Source: Wurfbainia villosa (lineage: Eukaryota > Streptophyta > Magnoliopsida > Zingiberales > Zingiberaceae). Taken from it: a DNA stretch of 64,000 bases. The stretch is from assembly GCA_025175895.1 (NCBI GenBank), contig CM045992.1, positions 116,152,377 to 116,216,376 of the forward strand. The letters run 5' to 3'. A model generated the notes under the pieces. The model saw only the letters and a list, made by a program, of their open reading frames with translations, did no database searches and was not told where the DNA came from. Shown one piece after another: positions 24,110 to 36,566 of this stretch; the stretch's first letter is position 1, and the number at the start of each line of letters is the position of its first letter. The translations under genes and the position numbers were made by a program.

Positions 24110-25390
24110 TGTCACGCCCCGAGAGCAAGCCGAGCCGAAAATCAAACGGACAACATCTCCCCTGTACGTGGCAACATTTCGGGTTAATACAAGGCTCGTA
24201 GGCCCACAATAACAATATAACATATACAGTAAATACAACGACTACTCAAAGCACAGCGGAAATATAATACAACAAGCTACACACAATCCCACACATGCAT
24301 ACCGGTATGACTAACACATCATAATAACACGGAGCCTCGACAAAATCCGAATATACAACATGTACATCACGAAAACTCCAAAATACAATACACGATGGAC
24401 GAAAAGCTCAAAACAAACACGGGAGCCTCGGAGGTGATATGAGATGTCCGCCAGCGGTGCTCCAAGCTGTCACGAAGACTTCTACCTGTTACCTAGGCGA
24501 CAGAAAAACCCAGGGTCCATTGGGGTGTTGAGTAAAACTCAGCAGGTAATAGAAAACATGTATATATGTAATATCACATGTATTTCAACAACATAATCTA
24601 GAGGTACAACAGGTATATCAGCATAGTAAATAAATACAAGCATATACCATCTAACCAAATGAACAACGTAAAATGCAGACATACACGTGCGCTATCCAAC
24701 TTTGAACATATATCCAACATATATATAACAGGAAGAGTAATACCAACTCACCATACTACCGGTCAAGGTACCGAATGGTCCGTCCAACACATATACAAAT
24801 ATCTGACACAACCGTATAATAAATGCAAGAAGCATGTATGAATATGATATACAAACAAGTGCAGCAAGCATAATACAAACAAATGCAACGTCACAATAAG
24901 TATATATATATAGACTGCATCTATATATATATTAATCTCAACCATCCATATACATATATATACATGCATATATGTATATATATATAATATCTAAAAATGC
25001 CATCATCGGCAATGCAGCGTGCATGGTCGTATCGGCTCACCTAAAGCTACCACGACCCGGTGTGGCCTCGGTGGCTGAGCATGACAAGCTATCCCAACTC
25101 AACACCAACCACTTTGCTCTCGGTGGTAGAGTGGCGATATGATCAAGTAGCATATGAGCGTAAAGAGCTCGCTACACAACGGGGGTCCCTACTGATGGCC
25201 ACTCCGACTAACACTACCAATGAGTGGTCGAGTACCACGCACCCAGGACAACTGCACGCAACTCCAACTACCACCGTCTATAGTGGTAGGTGCGGCACAA
25301 CAGATGCTCTACCCTCACACCAGTTACTCCTCGGGGAGTAACCTGGGAGGCAAGATGACTGACGACTCTCTCAATCCCAAGGGAGACTAC
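24110..25390 (-). mobile_element. Element X 5' LTR (copy E), first part
   Basis: The plus strand begins TGTCACGCCCCGAGAGC after the inverted primer site and runs through the shared CTGCTGAGTTTTACTC segment and TA-rich tract (24895-24985) to GGGAGACTAC, where the Copia element is inserted. The sequence continues at 34662. Confidence 0.85.
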
Positions 25391-26330
25391 TGTTGGAATG
25401 TATACTGAAAGCCTAGCTCTTTTTGTATGAACATTTTATTTTGAAATAAGAATCACATGATCATTATTTGCATTTTATATATTCATTATATATGTGTGCA
25501 TATTGTCTAATATTTTACGTTGTAGATAACATGGTGCTTAGTGTGGCACAGAAGATCATGTTATCAGTACCTTGTAAAATATAAGTAAAGGCTCACAACC
25601 AAGATGGTTTTGGACAAACCATTGGCATGGTTGTAGTGTAGTTTGGTATTGTTTTATCTTGAACATAGAGTTACACTAGTACACTTAGGTGTATTGAGTA
25701 GGACCGACATAGAGGTGATTCAATTTAGTACTGACTACATAATTGAATCAGACCTCGGATATTATGTTGTACATGCTCTTAATCCCGATATAATAACGGG
25801 CACATGTACTTAGTATTTATTTCTTTGATTTACCAGTGGGTGAGATTTAGATGGATTAAATCAATATGCCCGGTAAGTTGGGAAATAATATTATTTACAT
25901 GGTGTGTCGTTGATTATAGGAGGAAACCGTGTCCTATATATTAGGTTGATGATGTCCCCTTGAGGAGCTCTTAAGGTTCATCATGTAAACCCAGTTGGTT
26001 GACTTAGTCAACATGATGATAAGGTTGAGTGGTACTACTCGAGGAAATAGATGTTAATTAATTAATGGTCAGTAAATCAATTAATTGATGGACATTCGAT
26101 ATCTTAAACACGGGGAGATTAATGTACAAATAATATATGGAGCCCATATTGATTTATGGGGGTTGGTGAGGTAGTTCAATGATGATCCTCTAGTGGAATG
26201 GAACATCATTGATGGATCAAGTTTGTGTGGTTCCGATCCATCGGGTGGCCAAGACCCAACTCCTCCTTATGGTCCCTATCGTAGCCTAATATAATCCTTA
26301 AGAAGTCTAGATCCAAGAATGTAAAACAAA

Positions 26331-26668
26331 ACCTAGAACCAACGGTTGGGATTAAATCCCTAGATCCGATGGTTGGATGAAACCCTAGAACCAACGGTTG
26401 GGATTAAATCCCTAGATCCGATGGTTAGGATGAAATCCTAGAATCGACGGCTGGGATTAAATCCTTAGATCCGACGGTTGGGATAAAAGCCTAGATCCGA
26501 CGGTTGGGATAAAACCCTAGATCCGACGGTTGGGATGAAACCTTAGATCCGACGGTTGGGATGAAATCCTAGATCCGATGGTTGGGATTAAACCCTAGAT
26601 CCGACGGTTAGGATAAAACCCTAGATCCGACGGTGGAGATTAAATCCCTAGATCCGACGGTGGAGATT
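26331..26668. repeat. 13-unit tandem array of 26 bp in the 5' LTR
   Basis: Units of the form GATCCGACGGTTGGGATAAA plus ACCCTA, with variants GATGGTTGG and GACGGTGGAG. Many units contain AAACCCTA, the plant telo-box core. The array lies directly upstream of the TATA box, the position of enhancer repeats. Confidence 0.85.
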
Positions 26669-26690
26669 AAAGGAGGCTTAAGCCCTATTC

Positions 26691-26698
26691 TATAAATA
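26691..26698 (+). promoter_or_regulatory. TATA box of the Copia 5' LTR
   Basis: CTATTCTATAAATAGATGG; the RNA would start near 26725, placing the R-U5 boundary within the remaining 0.8 kb. An identical box lies at 33813-33820 in the 3' LTR. Confidence 0.65.
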
Positions 26699-27544
26699 GA
26701 TGGCTAGGGTTGGGCGGCAACATGAATCAAGGAATTGGAGTTAGGGTTTGGTTAATCCACAAGTGGGCGGCTAGGGTTCATTGGGCGGCTAGGGTTTTGG
26801 AGCAAAGTTTGGGCGGCAAGCTTCTTCCTTCGAGTTGATTGCCGGCGCCCATCCTCTACCTTCTTCCTTGGCCGGCGCCCATCTTAGAGCCCTCTACCTT
26901 CTTCCTTGGTCGGTGGTTCTCCTTCCATTGGTGGCCGGTGGTCTACCTCCTTCCTTTCTCCTTGGTGGCCGGCAGACTCCTCTTGAGTTGGCCGGTGCTT
27001 CATCCAATTGTTTCCTTGGCCGGCGGTTGCACCAAGTTCCATAATTTGGTGGTCGGTTCTAGATAGGAAGGTATTTGTGGTTTCTTCTCTTTGTTCACAG
27101 CGGACAAGGTAGAGAAGAAAGTGATCTAGAAGGCTTCTACTCGTGGAGGATCTTCGTCCACACGTCGTCCACGAGAAGGATAGGACATACGGTAGAAGAT
27201 CGTGAGGTATAAAGTTATTTTAACTTTATGTACAGATCTGAGCATGTTCTTATTTGTTTTGATTATGCATGTGTGTGTATGAATATATATTGTATAATCA
27301 TGGACCCCGAAGACAAACACAAAAAACCGGCGATCCATCCGTCGTCTCTTCCGTGGCTAACCAACTAGAAGAGTTGTGTTGCTTGAACAACTAGTGTGTT
27401 CAAGCGACCACTCGAGTTGTTAGCACGACGACAAAATGGTGTTGTTAAGGAAGCTCATCCCATCCGTATTAATCCTTTCATTAGTGAAAATTTTAATCCG
27501 GGGACATGGGAGCCAATGAGCCTCCGAAGCATCCACCCAACAAT

Positions 27545-27557
27545 TGGTATCAGAGCC
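27545..27557 (+). other. Primer binding site of the Copia element
   Basis: TGGTATCAGAGCC, matching initiator tRNA-Met, 2 nt after the 5' LTR end. Confidence 0.92.
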
Positions 27558-28604
27558 ATCGGATTCCGGTTTTGTGTGTTTAGGATTCGGTTAATTTTTT
27601 ATGCATTTTTCATATATTATATGTGCCGGATAATAGTAGGATATGCGTAGTTTAACTCTTTGGTTGCAGGCATAAGATCCGACTATTATGGCCATGTGTG
27701 TGTATCTGAATGGATGTGTGTAAAAATTTATTATTTGAATCCTCGGGGTTGACGAGGCTATATTAGTATTTAATTTTTGTAATTAAATACGGCATTGTTT
27801 AGCCGATCATTTTAGTTTACTTTCGATCTAGACTATTTGTACACTCCTTCGTGGAGTATAGGATCGATGGATGTAAATAAAATGATTTATCTCAGCTCGG
27901 ATATCTTTGGTGACTTGCGCACGGGAAAAGGTGGAGCGGACGAGGTGGCAACACGACGGGATGCATATTGGAGGACAATGCTATAATAGTTGGAAAAAAT
28001 TCTGTTTTTCCATATTTATTGCTTATTTGTTTTATATGCATGTTGTGTATGTTTAAAATTCCTCAATTGCAATTTACTAAATGGGAGAGGGATATTTTAA
28101 TTAATTCCCGCGGCCTCCATTACAATTTGACGTGTGATGCAAACAAACTTGTGTGTTGGCTCTGAGTGCCTTCCTCCCTGCGGACGAGTTTGTTTGCGGA
28201 TCACTAGGTCAAATAATGGTTATAAGAAATTATCTAGGAGCATGTGTACTTCCACAGCGGTAAGGCACATAATCCGAAATAATTTCCTCAGTATCGTGTA
28301 ATGGTGCACACTTAGATACAAATAAAGGTATCCTTCCCATCAGAGTCACTGCTTTTATTTGTAGGGCCAAAGAGGAACCAACTATTAATTTTATTTGTCA
28401 AAAAGTAAGGTTGACAAGATAATAAAATTAATGGGTAAAACCTCCTCTTACAAATGTAGAATTCAGATATCGTCCACCTTTCGCGTGGCATGCGACATTC
28501 TCGGTGATTTGAGGTGTTGGTTGATTTCGGGATTTTATTGTTTTGAGGAATCAATAATATTTGAAATCTAATTTTTTGATCATTGTAATTTTTAGGATTT
28601 TCAA
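27558..28604 (+). other. Untranslated leader of the Copia element
   Basis: About 1 kb between primer site and gag start with no conserved ORF (27968-28165 is a short open stretch only). Presumably carries packaging or dimerisation signals; none can be identified from sequence. Confidence 0.6.
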
Positions 28605-31600
28605 ATGTCTTTCAACCCACTTGCTGTGATTTTAAAAGAAAACAAACTTACTGGTCCAAACTACATTGATTGGAAAAGAAACCTGGATATTGTCTTAACT
28701 GCGGAAGTGTACAAATTTGTACTCTTCGAGGTCTGTCCTCCTAAGCCCTCAGATGACTCTAATGAAAAGGAGATAGAACATTATAAGAAATGGGTTAAGG
28801 CAGATGAGATGGCGCGGTGTTACATTTTGGCATCTATGTCAAATGTGCTGCAACATCAGCATCAGGCCATAGCCACTGCTTATGACATGATGTTCAATCT
28901 CAAGGAACTTTTCGGACATCAGAGTAGGGCGGCTAGGCAGGAGGCTATGAGAAACTTGATGACGACCTCCATGATCGAGGGAACACCCGTTAGGGATCAT
29001 GTTCTCAAGATGATGGCTCATCTTAATGAGATGGAAGTCCTAGGAGCTGAGATCGATGGGGAAACCCAGGTCGATATCATTCTCCAGTCTTTGCCTAGGA
29101 GTTTTGAGCAGTTCCGCCTCAACTACAACATGAACAAAAGGTTGTATTCATTGGCGGAGCTTCTGACAGAACTCCAGGCGGCAGAGGGGCTTTTTCGTCA
29201 GAGTTCTCAAGCCATGGTCGCTCAGAAGGTTTCTTCCTCTAAACCGAAAGGTAAGAAGAAGAAGAAGCAAGGTGGAGCGAAGAAGGTGGCAACAGGACCT
29301 CAGGCAGGAGTGAAGAAGCCGAAAGGCAAGTGCTTCACTTGCAAGCAGACTGGACATTGGAAGGCGGACTGTCCTCGCCGAAAGAACAAAGGTATATCTT
29401 CTTGTTTAGTTGTTGAAACATGTTTAGCGGTGTTATCTACCAGTGCCTGGTGTGTAGATACAGGAGCCACTGATCATGTCTGCAATACTTTGCAGGGGTT
29501 CCAGGAAACCCGACGACTAGCTGAGGGAGAGATTACCGTCTTCATGGGCAATGCTTCAAAGGTTGCGGCTATTGCAGTGGGAGACGTTTATTTATCTTTT
29601 GATAGGAATAAATTTTTGGTTTTGAGAAATTGTCTTTATGTACCTACTTTTAGAAAGAATTTAATTTCAGTTTCTTTTAATGACAAGGTGGTTATAAAAA
29701 GGAATAGGGAGATTATCTGTTCTGGTACATTGGTTGGCAATTTATATACTCTTGAACCAAAAACTCCCACGATGCAAATAGAAGTAAATAACTCATCTTC
29801 TAAATCTAATAAGAGAAAAGAACCTTCGCAAATGAACCAAACATATCTTTGGCATCTAAGGCTTGGTCATATTAACCTAAGTAGAATTCAAAGGTTGATA
29901 GCTGATGGACCTTTGGGTTCATTAGTGGTGGAGGATCTCCCAACCTGCGAATCTTGCTTGGAAGGTAAAATGACCAAGAGGCCTTTTAAGGCCAAGGGGT
30001 ATAGAGCCAAAGATGTGTTAGAATTGGTTCATTCTAATTTGTGTGGTCCTATGTCTATCCAGGCAAGAGGTGGCTTTGAATACTTCGTCTCATTTATAGA
30101 CGATTATTCAAGGTATGGATACATTTACTTGATGCGCTGCAAGTCTGAATGCTTTGACAAGTTCAAAGAATTCAAGGCTGATGTGGAGAACCGTCAAGGT
30201 AAAAGTATCAAGACATTACGATCTGATCATGGTGGCGAGTACCTCTTGGGAGAGTTTAGGAGTTACTTATCAGAGGCTGGGATTCAATCCCAATTGTCTG
30301 CACCTGGCACACCCCAGCAGAATGGTGTAGCGGAGCGAAGGAATAGGACTCTTATAGAGATGGTCAGATCGATGATGAGTTATTCTGAGTTACCTGTTTG
30401 CTCGGGGTATGCACTGGATACAGCAATGTACACTCTGAACTTGGTTCCATCTAAATCAGTACCTTCTACCCCTGTAGAATTGTGGACTGGGCAAAAACCT
30501 AGTCTGAAACATATTCGGATATGGGGGAGTCCAGCACATGTGCTGAAGGCTGATGCTGGTAAGTTGGAACCTCGTACAGAAGTATGCATGTTTGTTGGCT
30601 ACCCTAAGGGAACGAAAGGTGGTTTGTTTTATAATCCTAGAGATCAGAGGGTGATCGTTAGCACGAACGCCAGATTTCTAGAGGAGGATTATGTAATGAA
30701 CCACAAGCCCAAGAGTAGGATTGTTCTTGAGGAGTTGACAGGGGAAGTCCCGACTTCAGTACCACCGGTACAAGAGGAGACACCACAAGTCACTGCACCG
30801 CATGTCACAGAGCATACACAGGAGGCACCTCGTCGTAGTGGGAGGGTTGTTAGACAACCCGACAGATTCATGTTTTTGGGAGAGTCTTCGGACTTAGTCC
30901 CTGGTGAACATGAACCTGATCCCTGGACATATGATGAGGCAATCCAGGATAGAGATGCGGTATCTTGGCAAAGTGCGATGAATTCAGAGATAGAATCTAT
31001 GGATTCTAATCAAGTCTGGGAGCTAGTAGAACCACCCGATGGTGTAAAAACCATTGGATGCAAGTGGATCTACAAGAGAAAGAGAGGAGTAGACGGGAAG
31101 GTCGAGACCTTCAAAGCTAGGCTTGTTGCGAAAGGGTATACTCAGAAAGAGGGCATCGATTATGAGGAGACCTTTTCGCCGGTAGCTATGCTTAAGTCTA
31201 TCCGGATTCTCTTATCTATAGCTACTCATATGGATTATGAGATTTGGCAGATGGATGTCAAGACAGCTTTCCTTAACGGAAGTCTTGAGGAGAACATCTA
31301 TATGCGGCAACCAGAGGGATTCATTGCTAAAGGAAAAGAGCATCTTGTATGTAAGCTTAATCGGTCCATTTATGGATTGAAGCAAGCTTCTAGATCTTGG
31401 AACATCCGTTTTGATGAGGTAATCCAGTCATATGGATTTATTCAAAGTCCGGATGAGCCTTGTGTATACAAGAGATGTGACGGAAACGTAGTGGTGTTTC
31501 TTGTACTATACGTAGATGATATTTTGTTAGTTGGCAACAATATCAAAGTGTTATCAGACGTAAGTGTATGGTTGTCCAAACAGTTTGATATGAAGGACTT

Positions 31601-31931
31601 GGGAGAAGTGGGACACATCCTTGGGATCAAAGTTATAAGGGATCGCAAGAAAAGGATGTTGTGCTTGACCCAAGCTTCATACATTGACACTATCCTTGCT
31701 CGATTTAGCATGCAGAACTCCAAGAAAGGTTTTCTACCTTTTAGGCATGGAGTTCCTTTATCTAAAGAGATGTGTCCCAAAACATCAAAGGAGATAGAGG
31801 ACATGAAGGCGGTTCCTTATGCTTGCATAGGGAAGCCTTATGTATGCTATGCTATGTCGAGCAGGATATCCGCTTTGCAGTGGGCATGGTTAGCGATATC
31901 GAGTAATCTGACAGGACATTGGGTGTGGTAA
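28605..31931 (+). CDS. Copia gag-pol polyprotein (gag to RT), C-terminus frameshifted
   Basis: 1108-aa open frame. Gag: residues 1-240 with basic KKKKK stretch near 217; CCHC zinc knuckle CFTCKQTGHWKADC at 243-256. Protease DTGATDH at 285-291. Integrase zinc site H417, H422, C448, C451 and catalytic D499, D541, E577 (35 residues between D541 and E577, the expected D,D35E). RT with KARLVAKGYTQ near 838-847 and YVDD at 969-972. After about residue 1073 the sequence departs from the family pattern, and the frame ends at 31931 while the RNase H frame begins at 31919. So one or more indels lie at about 31830-31925. ATG at 28605 fits a gag start. Encodes capsid and replication enzymes for the element. 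Otherwise intact, consistent with recent activity. Confidence 0.93.
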   Translation: MSFNPLAVILKENKLTGPNYIDWKRNLDIVLTAEVYKFVLFEVCPPKPSDDSNEKEIEHYKKWVKADEMARCYILASMSNVLQHQHQAIATAYDMMFNLKELFGHQSRAARQEAMRNLMTTSMIEGTPVRDHVLKMMAHLNEMEVLGAEIDGETQVDIILQSLPRSFEQFRLNYNMNKRLYSLAELLTELQAAEGLFRQSSQAMVAQKVSSSKPKGKKKKKQGGAKKVATGPQAGVKKPKGKCFTCKQTGHWKADCPRRKNKGISSCLVVETCLAVLSTSAWCVDTGATDHVCNTLQGFQETRRLAEGEITVFMGNASKVAAIAVGDVYLSFDRNKFLVLRNCLYVPTFRKNLISVSFNDKVVIKRNREIICSGTLVGNLYTLEPKTPTMQIEVNNSSSKSNKRKEPSQMNQTYLWHLRLGHINLSRIQRLIADGPLGSLVVEDLPTCESCLEGKMTKRPFKAKGYRAKDVLELVHSNLCGPMSIQARGGFEYFVSFIDDYSRYGYIYLMRCKSECFDKFKEFKADVENRQGKSIKTLRSDHGGEYLLGEFRSYLSEAGIQSQLSAPGTPQQNGVAERRNRTLIEMVRSMMSYSELPVCSGYALDTAMYTLNLVPSKSVPSTPVELWTGQKPSLKHIRIWGSPAHVLKADAGKLEPRTEVCMFVGYPKGTKGGLFYNPRDQRVIVSTNARFLEEDYVMNHKPKSRIVLEELTGEVPTSVPPVQEETPQVTAPHVTEHTQEAPRRSGRVVRQPDRFMFLGESSDLVPGEHEPDPWTYDEAIQDRDAVSWQSAMNSEIESMDSNQVWELVEPPDGVKTIGCKWIYKRKRGVDGKVETFKARLVAKGYTQKEGIDYEETFSPVAMLKSIRILLSIATHMDYEIWQMDVKTAFLNGSLEENIYMRQPEGFIAKGKEHLVCKLNRSIYGLKQASRSWNIRFDEVIQSYGFIQSPDEPCVYKRCDGNVVVFLVLYVDDILLVGNNIKVLSDVSVWLSKQFDMKDLGEVGHILGIKVIRDRKKRMLCLTQASYIDTILARFSMQNSKKGFLPFRHGVPLSKEMCPKTSKEIEDMKAVPYACIGKPYVCYAMSSRISALQWAWLAISSNLTGHWVW

Positions 31932-32479
31932 AGCATATATTGAAGTACCTGAGAAGGACTAGGGATTATATGCTGGTTTACCGGGCAGATCAATTAGTCC
32001 CTGTGGGTTACACGGATTCGGATTTCCAATCAGATAGGGACAAGAGTAAGTCTACCTCGAGGTTTGTGTTTACTTTTGGAGGTGGACCCATAGTATGGAG
32101 GAGTGTCAAGCAGAAATGCGTGGCGAACTCTACCATGGAAGCTGAGTATGTGGTAGCCTCTGAGGCAGCTAAGGAAGCTGTATGGCTCAGGAACTTCTTG
32201 ATGGACTTGGATGTGATTCCTGGTTTGCCTAGAACTATCACAATTTATTGTGATAATAGTGGTGCAGTTGCAAACTCGAAGGAACCACAAGCCCATAAGG
32301 CGAGTAAACACATAGAGTGCAAGTACCACCTCATACGAGAGATCGTAAAGCGAGGAGAAGTTGCTATCGCCAAGATTGCATCAGAGGATAACCTGGCGGA
32401 TCCATTCACTAAGGCCCTTCCAGCGAAAGCGTTTGATAGGCATGTGGAGGACATGGGGATCAGATGTATGGCAGAGTGA
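31919..32479 (+). pseudogene. Copia RNase H domain, separated by frameshift
   Basis: In a different frame from gag-pol: VKHILKYLRRTRDYMLVY joins RT to RNase H. RNase H acidic residues are seen in YTDSDF, MEAEYVVAS and YCDNSGA, with DNLADPFTKAL near the end. The stop is about 34 bp before the 3' LTR. Without restored frame this copy would make a protein lacking RNase H, so it is probably dependent on sister copies. Confidence 0.9.
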
Positions 32480-32499
32480 TGACGGCATAGTCTTTTAGT

Positions 32500-32512
32500 A
32501 TAAGTGGGAGAT
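32500..32512 (+). other. Polypurine tract of the Copia element
   Basis: TATAAGTGGGAGAT directly precedes the 3' LTR start at 32513. Confidence 0.85.
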
Positions 32513-34661
32513 TGTTGGAATGTATACTGAAAGCCTAGCTCTTTTTGTATGAACATTTTATTTTGAAATAAGAATCACATGATCATTATTTGCATTTTAT
32601 ATATTCATTATATATGTGTGCATATTGTCTAATATTTTACGTTGTAGATAACATGGTGCTTGGTGTGGCACAGAAAATCATGTTATCAGTACCTTGTAAA
32701 ATATAAGTAAAGGCTCACAACCAAGATGGTTTTGGACAAACCATTGGCATGGTTGTAGTGTAGCTTGGTATTATTTTATCTTGAACATAGAGTTACACTA
32801 GTACACTTAGGTGTATTGAGTAGGACCGACATAGAAGTGATTCAATTTAGTACTGACTACATAATTGAATCAGACCTCGGATATTATGTTGTACATGCTC
32901 TTAATCCCGATATAATAACGGGCACATGTACTTAGTATTTATTTCTTTGATTTACCAGTGGGTGAGATTTAGATGGATTAAATCAATATGCCCGGTAAGT
33001 TGGGAAATAATATTATTTACATGGTGTGCCGTTGATTATAGGAGGAAACCGTGTCCTATATATTAGGTTGATGATGTCCCCTTGAGGAGCTCATAAGGTT
33101 CATCATGTAAACCCAGCTGGTTGACTTAGTCAACATGATGATAAGGTTGAGTGGTACTACTCGAGGAAATAGATGTTAATTAATTGATGGTCAGTAAATC
33201 AATTAATTGACGGACATTCGATATCTTAAACACGGGGAGATTAATGTACAAATAATATATGGAGCCCATATTGATTTATGGGGGTTGGTGAGGTAGTTCA
33301 ATGATGATCCTCTAGTGGAATGGAACATCATTGATGGATCAAGTTTGTGTGGTTCCGATCCATCGGGTGGCCAAGACCCAACTCCTCCTTATGGTCCCTA
33401 TCGTAGCCTAATATAATCCTTAAGAAGTCTAGATCCAAGAATGTAAAACAAAACCTAGAACCAACGGTTGGGATTAAATCCCTAGATCCGATGGTTGGAT
33501 GAAACCCTAGAACCAACGGTTGGGATTAAATCCCTAGATCCGATGGTTAGGATGAAATCCTAGAATCGACGGTTGGGATTAAATCCTTAGATCCGACGGT
33601 TGGGATAAAACCCTAGATCCGACGGTTGGGATAAAACCCTAGATTCGACGGTTGGGATGAAACCTTAGATCCGACGGTTGGGATGAAATCCTAGATCCGA
33701 TGGTTGGGATTAAACCCTAGATCCGACGGTTGGGATAAAACCCTAGATCCGACGGTGGAGATTAAATCCCTAGATCTGACGGTGGAGATTAAATGAGGCA
33801 TAAGCCCTATTCTATAAATAGATGGCTAGGGTTGGGCGGCAACATGAATCAAGGAATTGGAGTTAGGGTTTGGTTAATCCACAAGTGGGCGGCTAGGGTT
33901 CATTGGGCGGCTAGGGTTTTGGAGCAAAGTTTGGGCGGCAAGCTTCTTCCTTCAAGTTGATTGCCGGCGCCCATCCTCTACCTTCTTCCTTGGCCGGCGC
34001 CCATCTTAGAGCCCTCTACCTTCTTCCTTGGCCGGCGGTTCTCCTTCCATTGGTGGCCGATGGTCTACCTCCTTCCTTTCTCCTTGGTGACCCGAACTCC
34101 TCTTCAAGTTGGCGGTGCTTCATCCAATTGTTTCTGGCTTGCGTGTTGCACCAAGTTCCATAATTTGGTGGCCGGTTCTAGATAGGAAGGTATTTGTGGT
34201 TTCTTCTCTTTGTTCGCAGCGGACATGGTAGAGAAGAAAGTGATCTAGAAGGCTTCTACTAGTGGAGGATCTTCGTCCACACGTCGTCCACGAGAAGGAT
34301 AGGACATACGGTAGAAGATCGTGAGGTATAAAGTTATTTTAACTTTATGTACAGATCTGAGCATGTTCTTATTTGTTTTGATTATGCATGTGTGTGTATG
34401 AATATATATTGTATAATCATGGACCCCGAAGACAAACACAAAAAATCGGCGATCCATCCGTCGTCTCTTCCGCGGCTAACCAACTAGAAGAGTTGTGTTG
34501 CTTGAACAACTAGTTTGTTCAAGCGACCACTCGAGTTGTTAGCACGACGACGAAATGGTGTTGTTAAGGAAGCTCATCCCATCCGTATTAATCCTTTCAT
34601 TAGTGAAAATTTTAATCCGGGGACATGGGAGCCAATGAGCCTCCGAAGCATCCACCCAACA
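32513..34661 (+). repeat. 3' LTR of the Copia element
   Basis: Same structure as the 5' LTR, with its 26-bp array at 33454-33794 and TATA box at 33813-33820. The main local difference is at 34088-34150 (5' LTR 26965-27030), where several substitutions and indels are clustered. Confidence 0.95.
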
Positions 34662-36566
34662 ACTACGTCGTCAGAATGCATTCAAATAACATGAGTATGC
34701 TATCACACGTACAACCATCTACCACAGACTCTCTGTTCAGCAAAGAGTCGTACCCATCTGATCAATACACTCTCTATCCTATAAAGAGTCGTACTCTACT
34801 GATTGATACACTCTCTTTTTTGTAGAGAGTCGTACTCAACTGATCAACAGACTCTCTATCCTGTAGAGAGTCGTACTCGACTGATCATAACTCTCTCTCC
34901 AATAGAGAGTCATACTCAACTGATTTATGGACTCTCTATTCTGTTGAGAGTCCTACTCGACTGATCATAACTCTCTCTCTCCAATAGAGAGTCATACTCA
35001 ACTGATCGATGGACTCTCTATCCTGTAGAGATTCATACTCGACTGATAATAACAAGCTGGAACCATCGGTCCACAGCGACACACTGATCACCCTTCACTT
35101 AACCATTACACAACTCATGGTTGGTAATAGTATGCAACATATGGGTATTGGAAATAAATCCTACATTTAGGGCATTACCTACCCACAGATGACCTTTTTG
35201 CCAATTTATAAATTAGGTCATCACCTGTACTAACATTTACACCCTACTAAACATCTAGGTCAATTTACATCACATCTATAACTCCTAAATCATGAAAGGG
35301 TATATGTGATATCAACAATTGAGCATAAATACATCCAACGATAAGTTCAATCATACGATAATAAGAGCAGGGTCAAGATAATATGAACATATAACATGCT
35401 CATATCTATGTCTAAATCTGAATGCAATTACATCTACCGGACCAGGTAGGAAATTACCCACCTGCTTTGTAGACACCAGTTGTCTCCACGTCCGCGGATA
35501 TCTCGAACCAAAATCCTGCAAACAAACATATATGATCCAATCATATACCAATTCTAATATTAGGATCAAATCATAATCATACATCAACTTTATATCCCGA
35601 TCAACTAGATTGATCTAGTTATCCAATTACCCTAATCAACCCTCCATATTAATCCCTATAACAAGGATCATAGAACGATATTACTACCGCACTTTATAGC
35701 ATGATCAGGTCAAAACTCACCAAATCTCCAATTCAATTACAACTCAATTCACAGCTAAATCACCTACACTACACCATGCATGCCCAATTTATAGACTCAT
35801 TCACAGCCCCTACACAAAGCATAACAGAGCATCATAGACACAACCTTGTTCATAGCTACTCCCCATTACACCCAATTAGGGATCTAACACCCTAATTGGA
35901 ACACCCCACTCCATATCAATCCCTTCTCACTAAATCACAGCCGACACACAACCAAATCACCATAAACAACCATGCTGCAGCATGCAACATGATAAAATCA
36001 TGGTTCGACACAAACCTCACCTCAACCTCGATCCACCATTCCCATCCACACTACCATCGAATATCAACATCCCACAACTAGAACAACAAATACAAATCTT
36101 ACCCCTTCAATTGCTCGATTACACCCAACTCACCCATGTGTTCTTCACCCATCTACAGTCGTTCAACCTCCAAAATCAAACAAGGCAGCTTGTTCCACCG
36201 AGGAATCCACACTCCAAATCAACACTTCGGCAATCAACTAACACTAACAGCAACCCTTACCAACCGGCCACACCTCCAGCCATCTCCATCGAGCAATGTT
36301 TTTACCGAAAGGAAATTCACAGACAAAAAGGCAATTAATCTTGCTTACCCGAAGTTGAACCTCGTCGACAGCAAAATCCCCAACCACCGACAGCCAACCT
36401 TTGTTCACCGGAATCCCAGATCACTGTCCAAACAAGGTCCACACACAACTATAAGGAGAAACACATCAAATACTTAAATCTCGTCCAAGCTCAAGAAAGG
36501 AGCAGTGCTCACCTATCTCCGGTGACCATCGACAGCGAAGTCCATAGAATCGGCAGCGACCTTCTA
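34662..36566 (-). mobile_element. Element X 5' LTR (copy E), second part, 5'-truncated
   Basis: Resumes exactly where 25390 stopped: ACTACGTCGTCAGAATGCA matches copy A at 2916-2934. It parallels copy A to about 4733, then breaks at ACCTTCTAGATCTCGCC, some 590 bp short of the LTR start. Confidence 0.85.
34727..35045. repeat. Tandem hairpin array in LTR copy E (about 8 units)
   Basis: The largest array in the window; hairpins ACTCTCTATCCTGTAGAGAGT with spacers CGTACTCAACTGATCAACAG and similar, some units expanded with extra CTCTCT. Confidence 0.85.

Larger units (their letters stand above)
25391..27542 (+). repeat. 5' LTR of the Copia element
   Basis: Begins TGTTGGAATGTATACTG and ends CATCCACCCAACA. 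Contains a 26-bp tandem array, a TATA box, GCCGGC-rich repeats (26840-27020) and the leader up to the primer site. Small ORFs in it are not conserved in the other LTR. Confidence 0.95.
25391..34661 (+). mobile_element. Copia retrotransposon, near-complete, 9.27 kb
   Basis: Two long terminal repeats (2152 and 2149 bp) with perfect TGTTGG...CCAACA ends, initiator-tRNA-Met primer site, gag-pol in Copia order (gag, protease, integrase, RT, RNase H) and a polypurine tract. The 5-bp target duplication ACTAC lies at 25386-25390 and 34662-34666. It is inserted in the antisense direction relative to its host, LTR E of Gypsy element X. By eye the LTRs differ at scattered positions only (roughly 2%), so insertion is fairly recent. 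The clade is not assigned with certainty; the gag and pol style suggests the TAR/Tork/Angela side of Copia. Confidence 0.96.
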
